Shown here: piece by piece, positions 1-8,561 of the stretch
Numbering within the stretch: position 1 is the stretch's first letter
How the letters are laid out: every line of letters begins with the position of its first letter
From: a candidate division CSSED10-310 bacterium
GTDB taxonomy: Bacteria; CSSED10-310; JAFGDC01
Assembly: GCA_016932295.1 (NCBI GenBank)
Contig: JAFGDC010000406.1
Coordinates: 1-14,766, forward strand
DNA: 14,766 nucleotides
Direction of reading: 5' to 3'
The notes under the pieces: model-generated
Told to the model about the DNA's origin: nothing
Database searches by the model: none
Seen by the model: only the letters and a program-made list of their open reading frames with translations
Made by a program: the position numbers and the translations under genes

Positions 1-110
1 CGGTCTGGTTCCCGGTTCCACGAGCCGTTTCCAATTGCATTCACGAGCGGACAGTGGCGGTGTAGCCAGACCGTCCCGGTCTGGTTCATTGAGATTGCAT
101 TCCAGTGCGG
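1..110. repeat. Degenerate direct repeat at the window edge
   Basis: CGGTCTGGTTC occurs at 1-11 and again at 77-87. Each copy is followed by ATTGCATTC (34-42 and 94-102) and then a GCGG (47-50 and 107-110). The spacing between the two blocks differs by 16 bases, so the copies are imperfect. The region lies just upstream of the first gene and could be a remnant of an intergenic repeat or a pair of regulator sites. The left edge is cut by the window, so the full unit is unknown. Confidence 0.4.
64..86 (+). other. Hairpin upstream of first propeller gene
   Basis: CCAGACCG (66-73) and CGGTCTGG (77-84) are perfect inverted complements separated by only TCC. The stem extends by a G-U pair (65/85) and an A-U pair (64/86). 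No T-run follows, so it does not look like a standard intrinsic terminator. It could end an upstream transcript weakly, stabilise the leader of the following gene, or be part of the repeat that spans 1-110. Confidence 0.45.
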
Positions 111-142
111 TTACCTGTATCAAAAAGGATTGGAGGTGAAAG

Positions 143-1507
143 ATGATGCGGTTGAAAGGAAGCTGCTGGCTATTGATAGTGGCCATGGTCTCGATCGGGG
201 TGCCTGCCGCCCGGGCAGGGTGGACCTTCGCGGAAATCAACTATTCACCCGGCGCTTGGAACGAGGACGACGGCATCGAGAGCATCTCCTGGCGACCCCA
301 AGGTGACTATGCCCTGATCGCGGGATCGGAGTATCTGTTCCGATACGAGTATCCCGATGGACCACTGTCATACCAGTCCTACCCAGGATTGAACATGGAC
401 CTGGTGGAATGGGCTCCCGACGGCTCTTATGCACTGCTCACGGGAGGCACGCACATCTATCGTTATGAGCATGCGGAAACCGGCTTCGGAACAGTCACTG
501 AGCTGACCTCGATCCAACGCACCAGTCCCACCGACACGGTGACGTTTTATGACATCGCATGGAACCCGGCGGAGCCAACCGCGTTGGCATATGTAATTTC
601 GAACTATCATGGCAGCAGTCACCAGATCAGGATGTATCGATACGAGCCGGGCGGAACGCCGTACGAACTGGCATACGATTTCTCGGGCGGCACCACATAC
701 GCATGGACATCCGAGTATATTCCCATCTCCATGGCTTTCCAGGCGGATGGCGATTATATCGTGATTGCCAATAAGACATCCTCCTATGCCGGTGTGTTCG
801 TGTTCGATCCAGATCAGAGCACGTTTCCGAAGGAACCCAGCGGCGCCATGCAATTTTTCGACAATCCCGGCGACATCGGGAACGCCTGCGCCGTGACCAT
901 GAGCCCCATCAGCGGCACTCGATTCGTTCTCCTCAAGGGCAGCGGTGATGTTCAGCGGTTGACTCAGACCGGACTGCCGCCCACCTTTGTCTTCGATGCG
1001 CCGGGCAGTCCTTCGATGACCGATTATCGCGGCGACGCCGATTACAGCGGGAACGGTTTAAGGGCTGTCGTGGTGGAACGGCAGGCATGGACACCCTATC
1101 ACCGCATCGCCACCTTCGACGAAAACGGCGACCAGGCCGGTGGCATTGATCTTATCGGGTTGCCGGAGCAGCGCCTGCTGCGAATCGATGCGGTTGACTG
1201 GCATCCCACCGCCCCCATGGGCTTGATGGCGGGTGAGGATCGCTGGATGATCCGCTTCGAGACGGATGAAATCCCCACTCCCGATCCAACCCTGGTGCCG
1301 GTTCCCAGCGCCACGTCGACCCCTTCACCATCACCCACTCAAAACCCCACGATGACACCCTCGCCCAGCGCATCCCCCACCGCGCCGGTCATACCAGCCA
1401 CAGGCACCAACGGACTCGGCATGCTGGGACTATTCATGTCACTGCTGCTCCTGGGTATTCGAAGAAACTCGTTCCAGAACGATAACAATTCAGGTATTCG
1501 ATCCTGA
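143..1507 (+). CDS. Secreted WD40-like beta-propeller with Pro/Thr stalk and C-terminal anchor
   Basis: Not a recognised named gene. The 454-residue product starts with a signal peptide (basic MMRLKGS, hydrophobic core, likely cut after PAARA at about residue 25). Residues 45-375 hold WD40-like blades that recur as a hydrophobic-Trp-x-Pro-x-Gly-x-Tyr-x-Leu pattern, e.g. ISWRPQGDYALIAG (48-61), VEWAPDGSYALLTG (88-101) and VDWHPTAPMGLMAG (351-364), often ending in RYE. Residues 378-415 are a Pro/Thr/Ser stalk. Residues 417-442 (IPATG, hydrophobic stretch, RR) look like a PEP-/IPTL-CTERM-type sorting and anchoring tail, followed by 12 polar residues. The start is supported by GGAGGTG at 132-138; the next codon is also ATG. 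The protein is probably exported and surface-anchored, binding a partner or ligand through the propeller. The function is unknown. Confidence 0.85.
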   Translation: MMRLKGSCWLLIVAMVSIGVPAARAGWTFAEINYSPGAWNEDDGIESISWRPQGDYALIAGSEYLFRYEYPDGPLSYQSYPGLNMDLVEWAPDGSYALLTGGTHIYRYEHAETGFGTVTELTSIQRTSPTDTVTFYDIAWNPAEPTALAYVISNYHGSSHQIRMYRYEPGGTPYELAYDFSGGTTYAWTSEYIPISMAFQADGDYIVIANKTSSYAGVFVFDPDQSTFPKEPSGAMQFFDNPGDIGNACAVTMSPISGTRFVLLKGSGDVQRLTQTGLPPTFVFDAPGSPSMTDYRGDADYSGNGLRAVVVERQAWTPYHRIATFDENGDQAGGIDLIGLPEQRLLRIDAVDWHPTAPMGLMAGEDRWMIRFETDEIPTPDPTLVPVPSATSTPSPSPTQNPTMTPSPSASPTAPVIPATGTNGLGMLGLFMSLLLLGIRRNSFQNDNNSGIRS

Positions 1508-1640
1508 CGAACCGCGCCATGCCGGATACACTCGAGGCAGATATTTCCTTCGATACATACGTTCTCACTGGTGGCGCATCGCTTGGCATTCGGTCGTCCA
1601 CCGGGACTACCCTCACCTGGCAGAGAACGTAGAAAGACTA

Positions 1641-1669
1641 TTTACAGTACCCCCGGCTTCACGTATGGT
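1641..1669 (+). promoter_or_regulatory. Candidate sigma70 promoter for malic enzyme
   Basis: TTTACA (1641-1646, five of six -35 matches) is followed after 17 bases by TATGGT (1664-1669, four of six -10 matches). Transcription would begin near 1676, giving a leader of about 55 bases before the ATG at 1731. The assignment rests on pattern match only. Confidence 0.35.
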
Positions 1670-1721
1670 ATTGATTCACTGTCGGGAAACATCAATTCCA
1701 GCTCAACCATCAGCCGGATAG

Positions 1722-3374
<1,653 letters not shown>

Positions 3375-3400
3375 TACCATCAGGTGCCAATGACTGACAG

Positions 3401-3434
3401 GCGCCCTCGATCGATGCGTCGAGGGCGCTTCTGT
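3401..3434 (+). terminator. Hairpin terminator after malic enzyme
   Basis: GCGCCCTCGA (3401-3410) pairs perfectly with TCGAGGGCGC (3419-3428) around an 8-base loop, giving a 10-bp GC-rich stem 27 bases after the stop codon. The following TTCTGT is only moderately T-rich, so termination may be partial. Confidence 0.7.
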
Positions 3435-3477
3435 AATCCCGCCTGATTCTCCACCGGATCAACCAATCGACCCTGAC

Positions 3478-3525
3478 TGCTGGTGACAGGCGGGCCGAGG
3501 TGGAATCAAATGCCAGTCACCAGCA
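3478..3525. repeat. 10-bp perfect inverted repeat upstream of RND transporter
   Basis: TGCTGGTGAC (3478-3487) and GTCACCAGCA (3516-3525) are exact inverted complements separated by 28 bases, about 100 bases before the transporter start. No T-run follows. It could be a two-half-site operator or a long-loop leader hairpin. I could not identify a good promoter around it. Confidence 0.5.
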
Positions 3526-3628
3526 TGAGACACTCCAGTATCACGATTGAGAGGGAACAGACACGGCGACCGGCGGAGATACTCCCACCACCGTCGAACG
3601 CAATCGATTCAGATCCTGGAACTCGATC

Positions 3629-5902
3629 GTGACCTCCTTCCTGCGGTTTATCATCAGGCATCGCTGGTTGATACTGGCCATGTTCCTCATCATCACTACC
3701 CTGTCCATCGCCGTCATTCTGCAGGGAGTCATCGCCTCTTCCGTGGCGAACCTCTTCCTGGGCGAGGATCCTGACTACTATCGTTACCGTGACCTGGTGG
3801 CGGCGTTCGGTTCCGACGAGGTTGCCATCATCGGCTACGAGGACCGGCAGCCGTTGTCGAAAGAGAGCCTGGAACGGCTCGCCAGGGTGGTCCGCCGCAT
3901 CGAAGCCATGCCGGAGACAGCCTATGTGGACAGCCTGCTCAACGCGGTGCGGATATCAGGTGACGGAGAAACCATCGAGATCTCCCGTTATATTGATGAG
4001 ATCCTGGAGGGTCGCGCCGATGCCGCCGACGTTGAAGCTGAATTGCGTGAGGACCGGCTCAGTTCAGGATTGGTAATCTCCCGGCACCCCGGGCACGCCG
4101 CCGTGATCGTCGAGTTGAAACTGGACCAGGATCGACCGGCGGAGGACACCACCAGGATCGTGGATTGCATTCTGACCGCCTTTACCAGCAACGGCTATCC
4201 CGCTGAGCGGCTGCATCGCGGAGGGTACCTGGCGGTTCTGGCCGAAATGATGCACCAGACCTATGTCAGCCTGACAGAAATCCTGCCCCTGGTGGCCATT
4301 GTGCTCATGCTGGCCGTATTCCTCCTGTTCAGGCGCTTCTGGCCGGTCATCATCACCATGGGTATCGCCCTGGTGAGCGTACTCTGGACCATGGGATTCG
4401 CCGTCGCCCTGGATCACAATATCAACATTCTCATCGCCATGGCGCCGGCCGTTATCCTGGTGGTGTCTTTCTCCGATGTGATTCACCTGAGCAGCGCATA
4501 CCTGCTGGAGTTGGAACAAGGACATCCCAAGCAGGAAGCTATCCTGAGGAGCGGTTCTGACGTGGGGCAAGCCTGCCTCTTCACGTCTCTCACCACCTTC
4601 ATAGGTTTTATCTCCCTTTCCCTGGTGCCCACTCCCGTTTTCCGACAGATGGGGATGGTTCTTGGATTTGGCGTGGGCGTATCCCTGCTCATCGCCATGA
4701 CCCTCACCCCCATCCTCTTCTCTCTCATGAGACAACCAAAAAGCTGGCGCACGGGTGCCACATCTGACTGGCTGGATCGCTTCCTGGAGAGTTCCACGGT
4801 GGTCACGCTGGCCCGGCCGAAAGCGATTATCGCATTGTTCACGGCTGGTTTGATAATCGCCGCCGCCGGCACCGCCCGGCTGCGCATTGAAACAGACTTC
4901 GCGGAACGGCTTTCCGGACGCAACCAGGTCAGGATAGACGAAGATTATTTCAAGGACACGTTCGCCGGTACCACGACGCTGGATGTGTACCTTGAAACCG
5001 ACCGCGACGGCGGACTGCTGGACCCGGAACTCTTTGCCGCGATCGATCGCTTCCAAACAGCCGTGCTGGACATGAAAGATGTCGACAGCGCCATGTCGCT
5101 GGTGGATGCGGTCCATATCATGCATGAAGAACTGACCGGCGAGCCGGGACTCCCCGCCGGCGGCGAGGCGCTTGTCCAGTATCTGCTGCTGCTGGAGATG
5201 TCGGACGATCTCAGCCTGGATCGGATGATCGACTTCGAGCGACGCTCCATGAGACTGGCGCTGCGGTTATCGGTATCCGGCGTCCGTCGCATCGCGGCGG
5301 TGGCCGATGACGTCGAGCGCCTGGCGGCGGTCATGCTGGACGACCACGTTCATGTGGAAGCATCCGGCATCATCTGCCTCATCGGGAGATGGCTGGATCG
5401 GATCGTCATCGGTCAGCGCAACGGACTGCTGTTCGCCTTCCTGACCATCGCCGTGATGATGACCATCGGCCTGCGCTCCATGCGGGCCGGCTGTTGGTCA
5501 ATGGTCCCCAACGTCATCCCGATCCTCGGGCTGGGCGGCTACCTGGGCTGGTGCTGGCACGAGGCCGACTCGGATGTCATCGCCATCGCCATGATCGCCA
5601 TCGGCATCGGCGTGGACGATACCATCCATTTCCTCATGCGCCTGCGCCTCGAGACGGCCAGAACCGAGTCGATCGAGGATGCCGTCACCAACACCTTCCA
5701 CTTTTCAGGCCGAGCCATCGTGCTCACCTCCGTAATCCTTGTCGCTGGATTCTCTCCGTTCATCCTGAGCGACTATTTCAGCACCCGCATGATGGGAACG
5801 CTACTTCCCTTTACTCTCCTGATGGCGCTGGCGGCGGACCTGTACCTGGTGCCGTCCCTGGTGAAATGCGGATGCATCAGGTTCCGAACCGGGCGTTCGT
5901 AA
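3629..5902 (+). CDS. RND/MMPL-family (HAE3-type) inner-membrane transporter
   Basis: A 757-residue integral membrane protein, probably a proton-driven exporter of lipids or other hydrophobic molecules, as in the MMPL/HpnN/HAE3 branch of RND proteins. It shows the two-fold RND layout: a first helix (about 13-34), an extracytoplasmic domain (about 35-212), then a helix bundle (about 215-365) with the half-site VSFSDVIHL (279-287). The second half repeats this with a helix at 398-416, an extracytoplasmic domain (417-595) and a bundle (598-745) carrying GIGVDDTIHF (659-668), the family hallmark with the likely proton-relay Asp pair. The start is GTG 3629 with a weak TGGA site 8 bases upstream; it places the first helix correctly. 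At about 760 residues it is shorter than AcrB-type pumps, as expected for HAE3/MMPL. No periplasmic adaptor or outer-membrane channel gene is adjacent, so the substrate cannot be inferred. Confidence 0.92.
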   Translation: MTSFLRFIIRHRWLILAMFLIITTLSIAVILQGVIASSVANLFLGEDPDYYRYRDLVAAFGSDEVAIIGYEDRQPLSKESLERLARVVRRIEAMPETAYVDSLLNAVRISGDGETIEISRYIDEILEGRADAADVEAELREDRLSSGLVISRHPGHAAVIVELKLDQDRPAEDTTRIVDCILTAFTSNGYPAERLHRGGYLAVLAEMMHQTYVSLTEILPLVAIVLMLAVFLLFRRFWPVIITMGIALVSVLWTMGFAVALDHNINILIAMAPAVILVVSFSDVIHLSSAYLLELEQGHPKQEAILRSGSDVGQACLFTSLTTFIGFISLSLVPTPVFRQMGMVLGFGVGVSLLIAMTLTPILFSLMRQPKSWRTGATSDWLDRFLESSTVVTLARPKAIIALFTAGLIIAAAGTARLRIETDFAERLSGRNQVRIDEDYFKDTFAGTTTLDVYLETDRDGGLLDPELFAAIDRFQTAVLDMKDVDSAMSLVDAVHIMHEELTGEPGLPAGGEALVQYLLLLEMSDDLSLDRMIDFERRSMRLALRLSVSGVRRIAAVADDVERLAAVMLDDHVHVEASGIICLIGRWLDRIVIGQRNGLLFAFLTIAVMMTIGLRSMRAGCWSMVPNVIPILGLGGYLGWCWHEADSDVIAIAMIAIGIGVDDTIHFLMRLRLETARTESIEDAVTNTFHFSGRAIVLTSVILVAGFSPFILSDYFSTRMMGTLLPFTLLMALAADLYLVPSLVKCGCIRFRTGRS

Positions 5903-5909
5903 AATTGTC

Positions 5910-5936
5910 TTTACATCGAGTATCGATATTGCTAAT
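5910..5936 (+). promoter_or_regulatory. Weak promoter candidate for the RRM gene
   Basis: TTTACA (5910-5915) followed after 15 bases by GCTAAT (5931-5936, four of six -10 matches). The spacing is short, and the box begins 7 bases after the transporter stop codon. If used, it gives a leader of about 108 bases ahead of the ATG at 6051. Confidence 0.25.
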
Positions 5937-5976
5937 CTGGTGGATGTGATTCAACAGCACAAACGGTCATGCCCTG

Positions 5977-6000
5977 GGTGATCGTCACCGGTATCGGTGG
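5977..6000 (+). promoter_or_regulatory. Two mutually exclusive hairpins in the RRM gene leader
   Basis: GGTGA (5977-5981) can pair with TCACC (5985-5989) around a TCG loop. The overlapping CACCG (5986-5990) can instead pair with CGGTG (5995-5999) around GTAT. The middle arm is shared, so only one hairpin can form at a time. They lie about 50 bases before the start codon of an RNA-binding protein gene. Regulatory meaning is inferred, not shown; the stems are short. Confidence 0.3.
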
Positions 6001-6050
6001 GGCTGTTGGTCGCGGCTTGGATATGTACCAGGGTGAGGAGTTTCCGTTTC

Positions 6051-6359
6051 ATGAATAATAAGGTATTTGTGGGTAATCTGCCATTCGATGTCAGCGAGGA
6101 TGCGCTGCGCGACTTCTTCGAAGCGGACGGCCATCGGGTCGAATCGGTGAGGATCATCACCGACCGTTTCACGGGACGTTCCAGGGGCTTCGGTTTCGTG
6201 GAACTGGAGGAGGGCGACGATGTGCAGCGGGCCATCACTTCGCTCAATGGCAAGGAACTGATGGGCAGGTCACTGGTGATCAACGAAGCGAACGAACGGC
6301 CGAGAAAGCCCCGCTTCCAGAACAACCGGGATGACCAGAACCGGAGACCGCGGTATTAG
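6051..6359 (+). CDS. RRM-domain RNA-binding protein, bacterial Rbp type
   Basis: A 102-residue single-domain RNA-recognition-motif protein. RNP2 is VFVGNL (5-10) and RNP1 is RGFGFVEL (45-52), with the aromatic residues that stack on RNA bases in this family; the betaalphabetabetaalphabeta order is complete by about residue 80. Residues 83-102 form a basic Arg/Asn/Gln-rich tail. I chose ATG 6051 because MNNKVFVGNLP is the usual start of this family and GAGGAG ends 10 bases upstream; in-frame codons further upstream would add an unrelated hydrophobic stretch. In cyanobacteria such proteins are often cold-induced and bind RNA broadly. Here the role is inferred to be RNA binding in the cytoplasm, perhaps as a chaperone. 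The next gene downstream also acts on RNA, but a 347-base gap makes co-transcription doubtful. Confidence 0.95.
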   Translation: MNNKVFVGNLPFDVSEDALRDFFEADGHRVESVRIITDRFTGRSRGFGFVELEEGDDVQRAITSLNGKELMGRSLVINEANERPRKPRFQNNRDDQNRRPRY

Positions 6360-6706
6360 TCTTACCTGACGGGTTAACGCAGACATAGTAAGAATACCCT
6401 GCGACGTCGAGTAGTGTGTCTTTGTGACAGACCCTGACAGTTCTCGCGGAGACGGCTTGTCATCGTCATAACCGGTGGTTGCGGCAGGTTCTGTCCGCAG
6501 CGGCATCAGCCCCCTGGCCGGAAGCGACGGTGACGGCATTTGAGAACCGCCGGCAGGGGTATCTGGATGCGTACCGTACGGATTGATGCATACTGCCAGT
6601 AAACGCGATACGCAGGGCAGTCGTTCAGCCGACCGTTGCGGCGGCAAGAAATCAGCATGCCTCACCGTTACTCCGCCGTGCCTGGAGAAAGGTGACGTGA
6701 GACACA
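6360..6706 (+). other. 347-base gap without a recognisable gene; structured DNA
   Basis: I see no convincing coding region, tRNA or promoter here. Two inverted repeats stand out. TGCGGCAG (6480-6487) pairs with CTG-T-CCGCA (6491-6499) with one bulged T and a 3-base loop. CCCCTGGCCGG (6511-6521) pairs with CCGGCAGGGG (6550-6559) with one bulged base and a 28-base loop. Neither is followed by a T-run, so they are not typical terminators. The purine-rich GGAGAAAGGTGA (6684-6695) near the end is the likely ribosome binding region of the next gene. A small RNA or structured leader is possible but unproven. Confidence 0.4.
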
Positions 6707-8104
6707 TTGAGCCATGAATCGATGCCCACAGATGACACAATCATGATCCATGATGCCTCGCCACTCAGACGAGCCGCGGAACAGGCGGCCATGCGACTCC
6801 GGTCAGCCGGATTCCGCACCCTGTTCGCCGGCGGTTGCGTTCGGGATCTGCTCATGGGGTACCAACCTGGCGACTATGACATCGCCACCGCGGCCCATCC
6901 CGAGGAGGTCCGGACACTCTTCAGAAAGACCCTGCCGATGGGGATCAGGTTCGGTGTGGTGATCGTCTCCTGGAAGGGATATCAATTCGAGGTGGCGAGT
7001 TTTCGCAGCGATGGTGACTATTCCGACGGCCGCCATCCCGATGCGGTCAGGTTCGCTGATGAGTTCGCGGATTGCCGGCGTCGTGATTTTACCATCAATG
7101 GCATGTACATGGATCCCGCCAGCGGGGAGATAATCGATCACGTGGGGGGACGGGATGATCTGGCAGCCGGTCTTATCCGGACCATCGGCGAACCGGCGCG
7201 GCGATTCCAGGAGGACCACCTGCGCCTGCTCAGAGCCATCCGCTTCGCCGCCCGTTTCGATTTTTCCCTCGAACCGGCCACCGAGGCGGCTGTCATGCGG
7301 CTCGCACCCCACATCAGGGACATCTCCGCGGAACGCAGCCGGGACGAACTGTTGAAAATCCTTACCGGCCCTCGTCCGGACAAGGCTCTGCTCCTCATGC
7401 AGCAGACCGGCCTGCTGGCGGCGCTGTTACCGGAGGTAGCCGCCCTGGACGGATTGGAGCAGCCGGCGCGGTTCCATCCGGAAGGCGATGTTTTCACTCA
7501 CACCAGGATAATGCTGAGCCTGCTGCCGGAGCACCCGGCGCCGGAGCTGGCACTGGCGGCGCTGCTGCACGATATCGGCAAACCAGCCACGGCCGGGTAC
7601 ACGGACCGCATTCATTTCCACGGTCATGACAAGGCCGGCGCCGAGATCGCAGAGGCCGTCTGCCGGCGCTTCCGGCTTCCCAACACCGTTACCGAACGAG
7701 TTGTATATCTCGTCGCCAACCACATGCGGTTCGTCGATATCCGCAAGATGAAGCTGTCCACGTTGAAGCGTTTCCTGGCGCAACCGGACTTCCCGCTGCT
7801 GCTCGAACTGCATCGGCTGGATCGTTTGTCGGGCAACGGCGCGCTGGACGACTGGGAGTATGCCGCTCAAGTCCGGGAACGCCTGTCCGAAGAAGAGTTG
7901 CGACCCGTGCCGCTGGTATCCGGCCATGATCTGCTGGCACTGGGAGTGGCACCCGGTCCTGAACTCGGGAAGCTCCTGGAGGTGATCCGGGAGAAGCAGT
8001 TGAACGGCGAGATGGAAGGCCGGGAGGAAGCGCTTGCGTATGTCAAGCAGGCACTTACGGGAATGGAAGCGGAGGATGCGGAGTCACCACCAGAGGACAC
8101 ATGA
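6707..8104 (+). CDS. tRNA CCA-adding enzyme / poly(A) polymerase family protein with HD domain
   Basis: Class II nucleotidyltransferase that most likely adds or repairs the CCA end of tRNAs in the cytoplasm; poly(A) polymerase activity cannot be excluded from sequence. Numbered from the TTG at 6707 (465 residues): head domain with GGCVRDLLMG (42-51) and the metal-binding DxD in GDYDIAT (D56, D58), motif B RRDFTINGM (125-133), and the EDxxR nucleotide-template motif (169-173) within RFQEDHLRLLRAIRF. A C-terminal HD domain carries LLHDIGKP (H288, D289) and HFHGHD (303-308). The C-terminal GREEAL stretch is also typical. The start is uncertain: TTG 6707 is nearest to the purine-rich site at 6684-6695 but 11-14 bases away, while ATG 6722 and ATG 6743 lack a clear site. 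All keep the catalytic core. Confidence 0.93.
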   Translation: MSHESMPTDDTIMIHDASPLRRAAEQAAMRLRSAGFRTLFAGGCVRDLLMGYQPGDYDIATAAHPEEVRTLFRKTLPMGIRFGVVIVSWKGYQFEVASFRSDGDYSDGRHPDAVRFADEFADCRRRDFTINGMYMDPASGEIIDHVGGRDDLAAGLIRTIGEPARRFQEDHLRLLRAIRFAARFDFSLEPATEAAVMRLAPHIRDISAERSRDELLKILTGPRPDKALLLMQQTGLLAALLPEVAALDGLEQPARFHPEGDVFTHTRIMLSLLPEHPAPELALAALLHDIGKPATAGYTDRIHFHGHDKAGAEIAEAVCRRFRLPNTVTERVVYLVANHMRFVDIRKMKLSTLKRFLAQPDFPLLLELHRLDRLSGNGALDDWEYAAQVRERLSEEELRPVPLVSGHDLLALGVAPGPELGKLLEVIREKQLNGEMEGREEALAYVKQALTGMEAEDAESPPEDT

Positions 8105-8295
8105 GCGACGCGCTTGATCGAATCCTTGACTCCATGAGTGCCGGTTGTGATTGGAGTCGGGGAAGCCCGGTCATGATTGTTGAGGGGCAAGGGCCGGTGG
8201 TGAACTGCTCCAGTAGCTGTCGGGACGGGATTCAGGCTTGGCGATCCGGATTACTCACCGGCCTGGCATTTCCCGGCATCCGAATTCCCCGGTGA
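8101..8295 (+). CDS. Doubtful 64-residue ORF overlapping the CCA-enzyme stop
   Basis: Its ATG overlaps the stop of the preceding gene as ATGA (8101-8104), a layout typical of translational coupling, and AGAGG (8092-8096) lies four bases upstream. The product has three Cys, Gly-rich segments, no clear domain and no signal peptide, and I do not recognise it. Short length and lack of family features make chance likely, so this is a low-confidence entry. Confidence 0.2.
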   Translation: MSDALDRILDSMSAGCDWSRGSPVMIVEGQGPVVNCSSSCRDGIQAWRSGLLTGLAFPGIRIPR

Positions 8296-8327
8296 TAATC
8301 AACGCCACGGGCAGAATGAGTCACCGG
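8255..8327 (+). other. Shared-arm inverted repeats after the CCA-enzyme gene
   Basis: TCACCGG occurs at 8255-8261 and 8321-8327, and its complement CCGGTGA at 8289-8295 lies between them. The central arm could pair with either flank, giving loops of 27 or 25 bases. Stems are only 7 bp and no T-run follows, so this is a weak candidate for a transcript 3' end or an operator array. Confidence 0.3.
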
Positions 8328-8561
8328 CCATTGCATCTGAAATCGACCCGTATTTTTAATCCGCGAGTCATTGACATTTAAGCCATCATCAGTTTAATAC
8401 ACTGATCGTCCAATTCGCGAGACTCCATCATCTCTCACCTCACGCGGCCTGAAACTCCCGGGGCCTGTCTCGGCATTCAGGCTGCACAATTCCCGCTTCG
8501 AGCAAGAGACATCAGGAGCCCGCGTAATACCAGCAAGGTACGCCATACTCAGGAGGTGGAT
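8296..8561 (+). other. Intergenic region and long leader before the large propeller gene
   Basis: No gene is supported here. It holds the promoter at 8371-8398 and a leader of roughly 155 bases. A minor hairpin GCCTG/CAGGC lies near 8464-8483. The region ends in the strong ribosome binding site AGGAGGTG (8551-8558). I recognise no known riboswitch or RNA motif. Confidence 0.5.
8371..8398 (+). promoter_or_regulatory. Strong sigma70-type promoter for the large propeller gene
   Basis: Perfect -35 box TTGACA (8371-8376), 16-base spacer, and TTTAAT (8393-8398, five of six -10 matches). An A/T-rich stretch, TATTTTTAAT (8351-8360), lies just upstream like an UP element. This is the best promoter match in the window and implies a start near 8405. 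Confidence 0.6.

Noticed and set aside
4064..5125. Long minus-strand ORF (353 codons) opposite the RND transporter
   Set aside because: Low-complexity His/Gln/Gly/Glu-rich translation with no domain, fully antisense to a clear membrane protein gene; a shadow of GC-rich coding sequence.
5389..5949. Plus-strand ORF (186 codons) overlapping the end of the RND gene
   Set aside because: Arg/His/Pro-rich out-of-frame translation of the transporter helices, so a frame shadow rather than a fused or overlapping gene.
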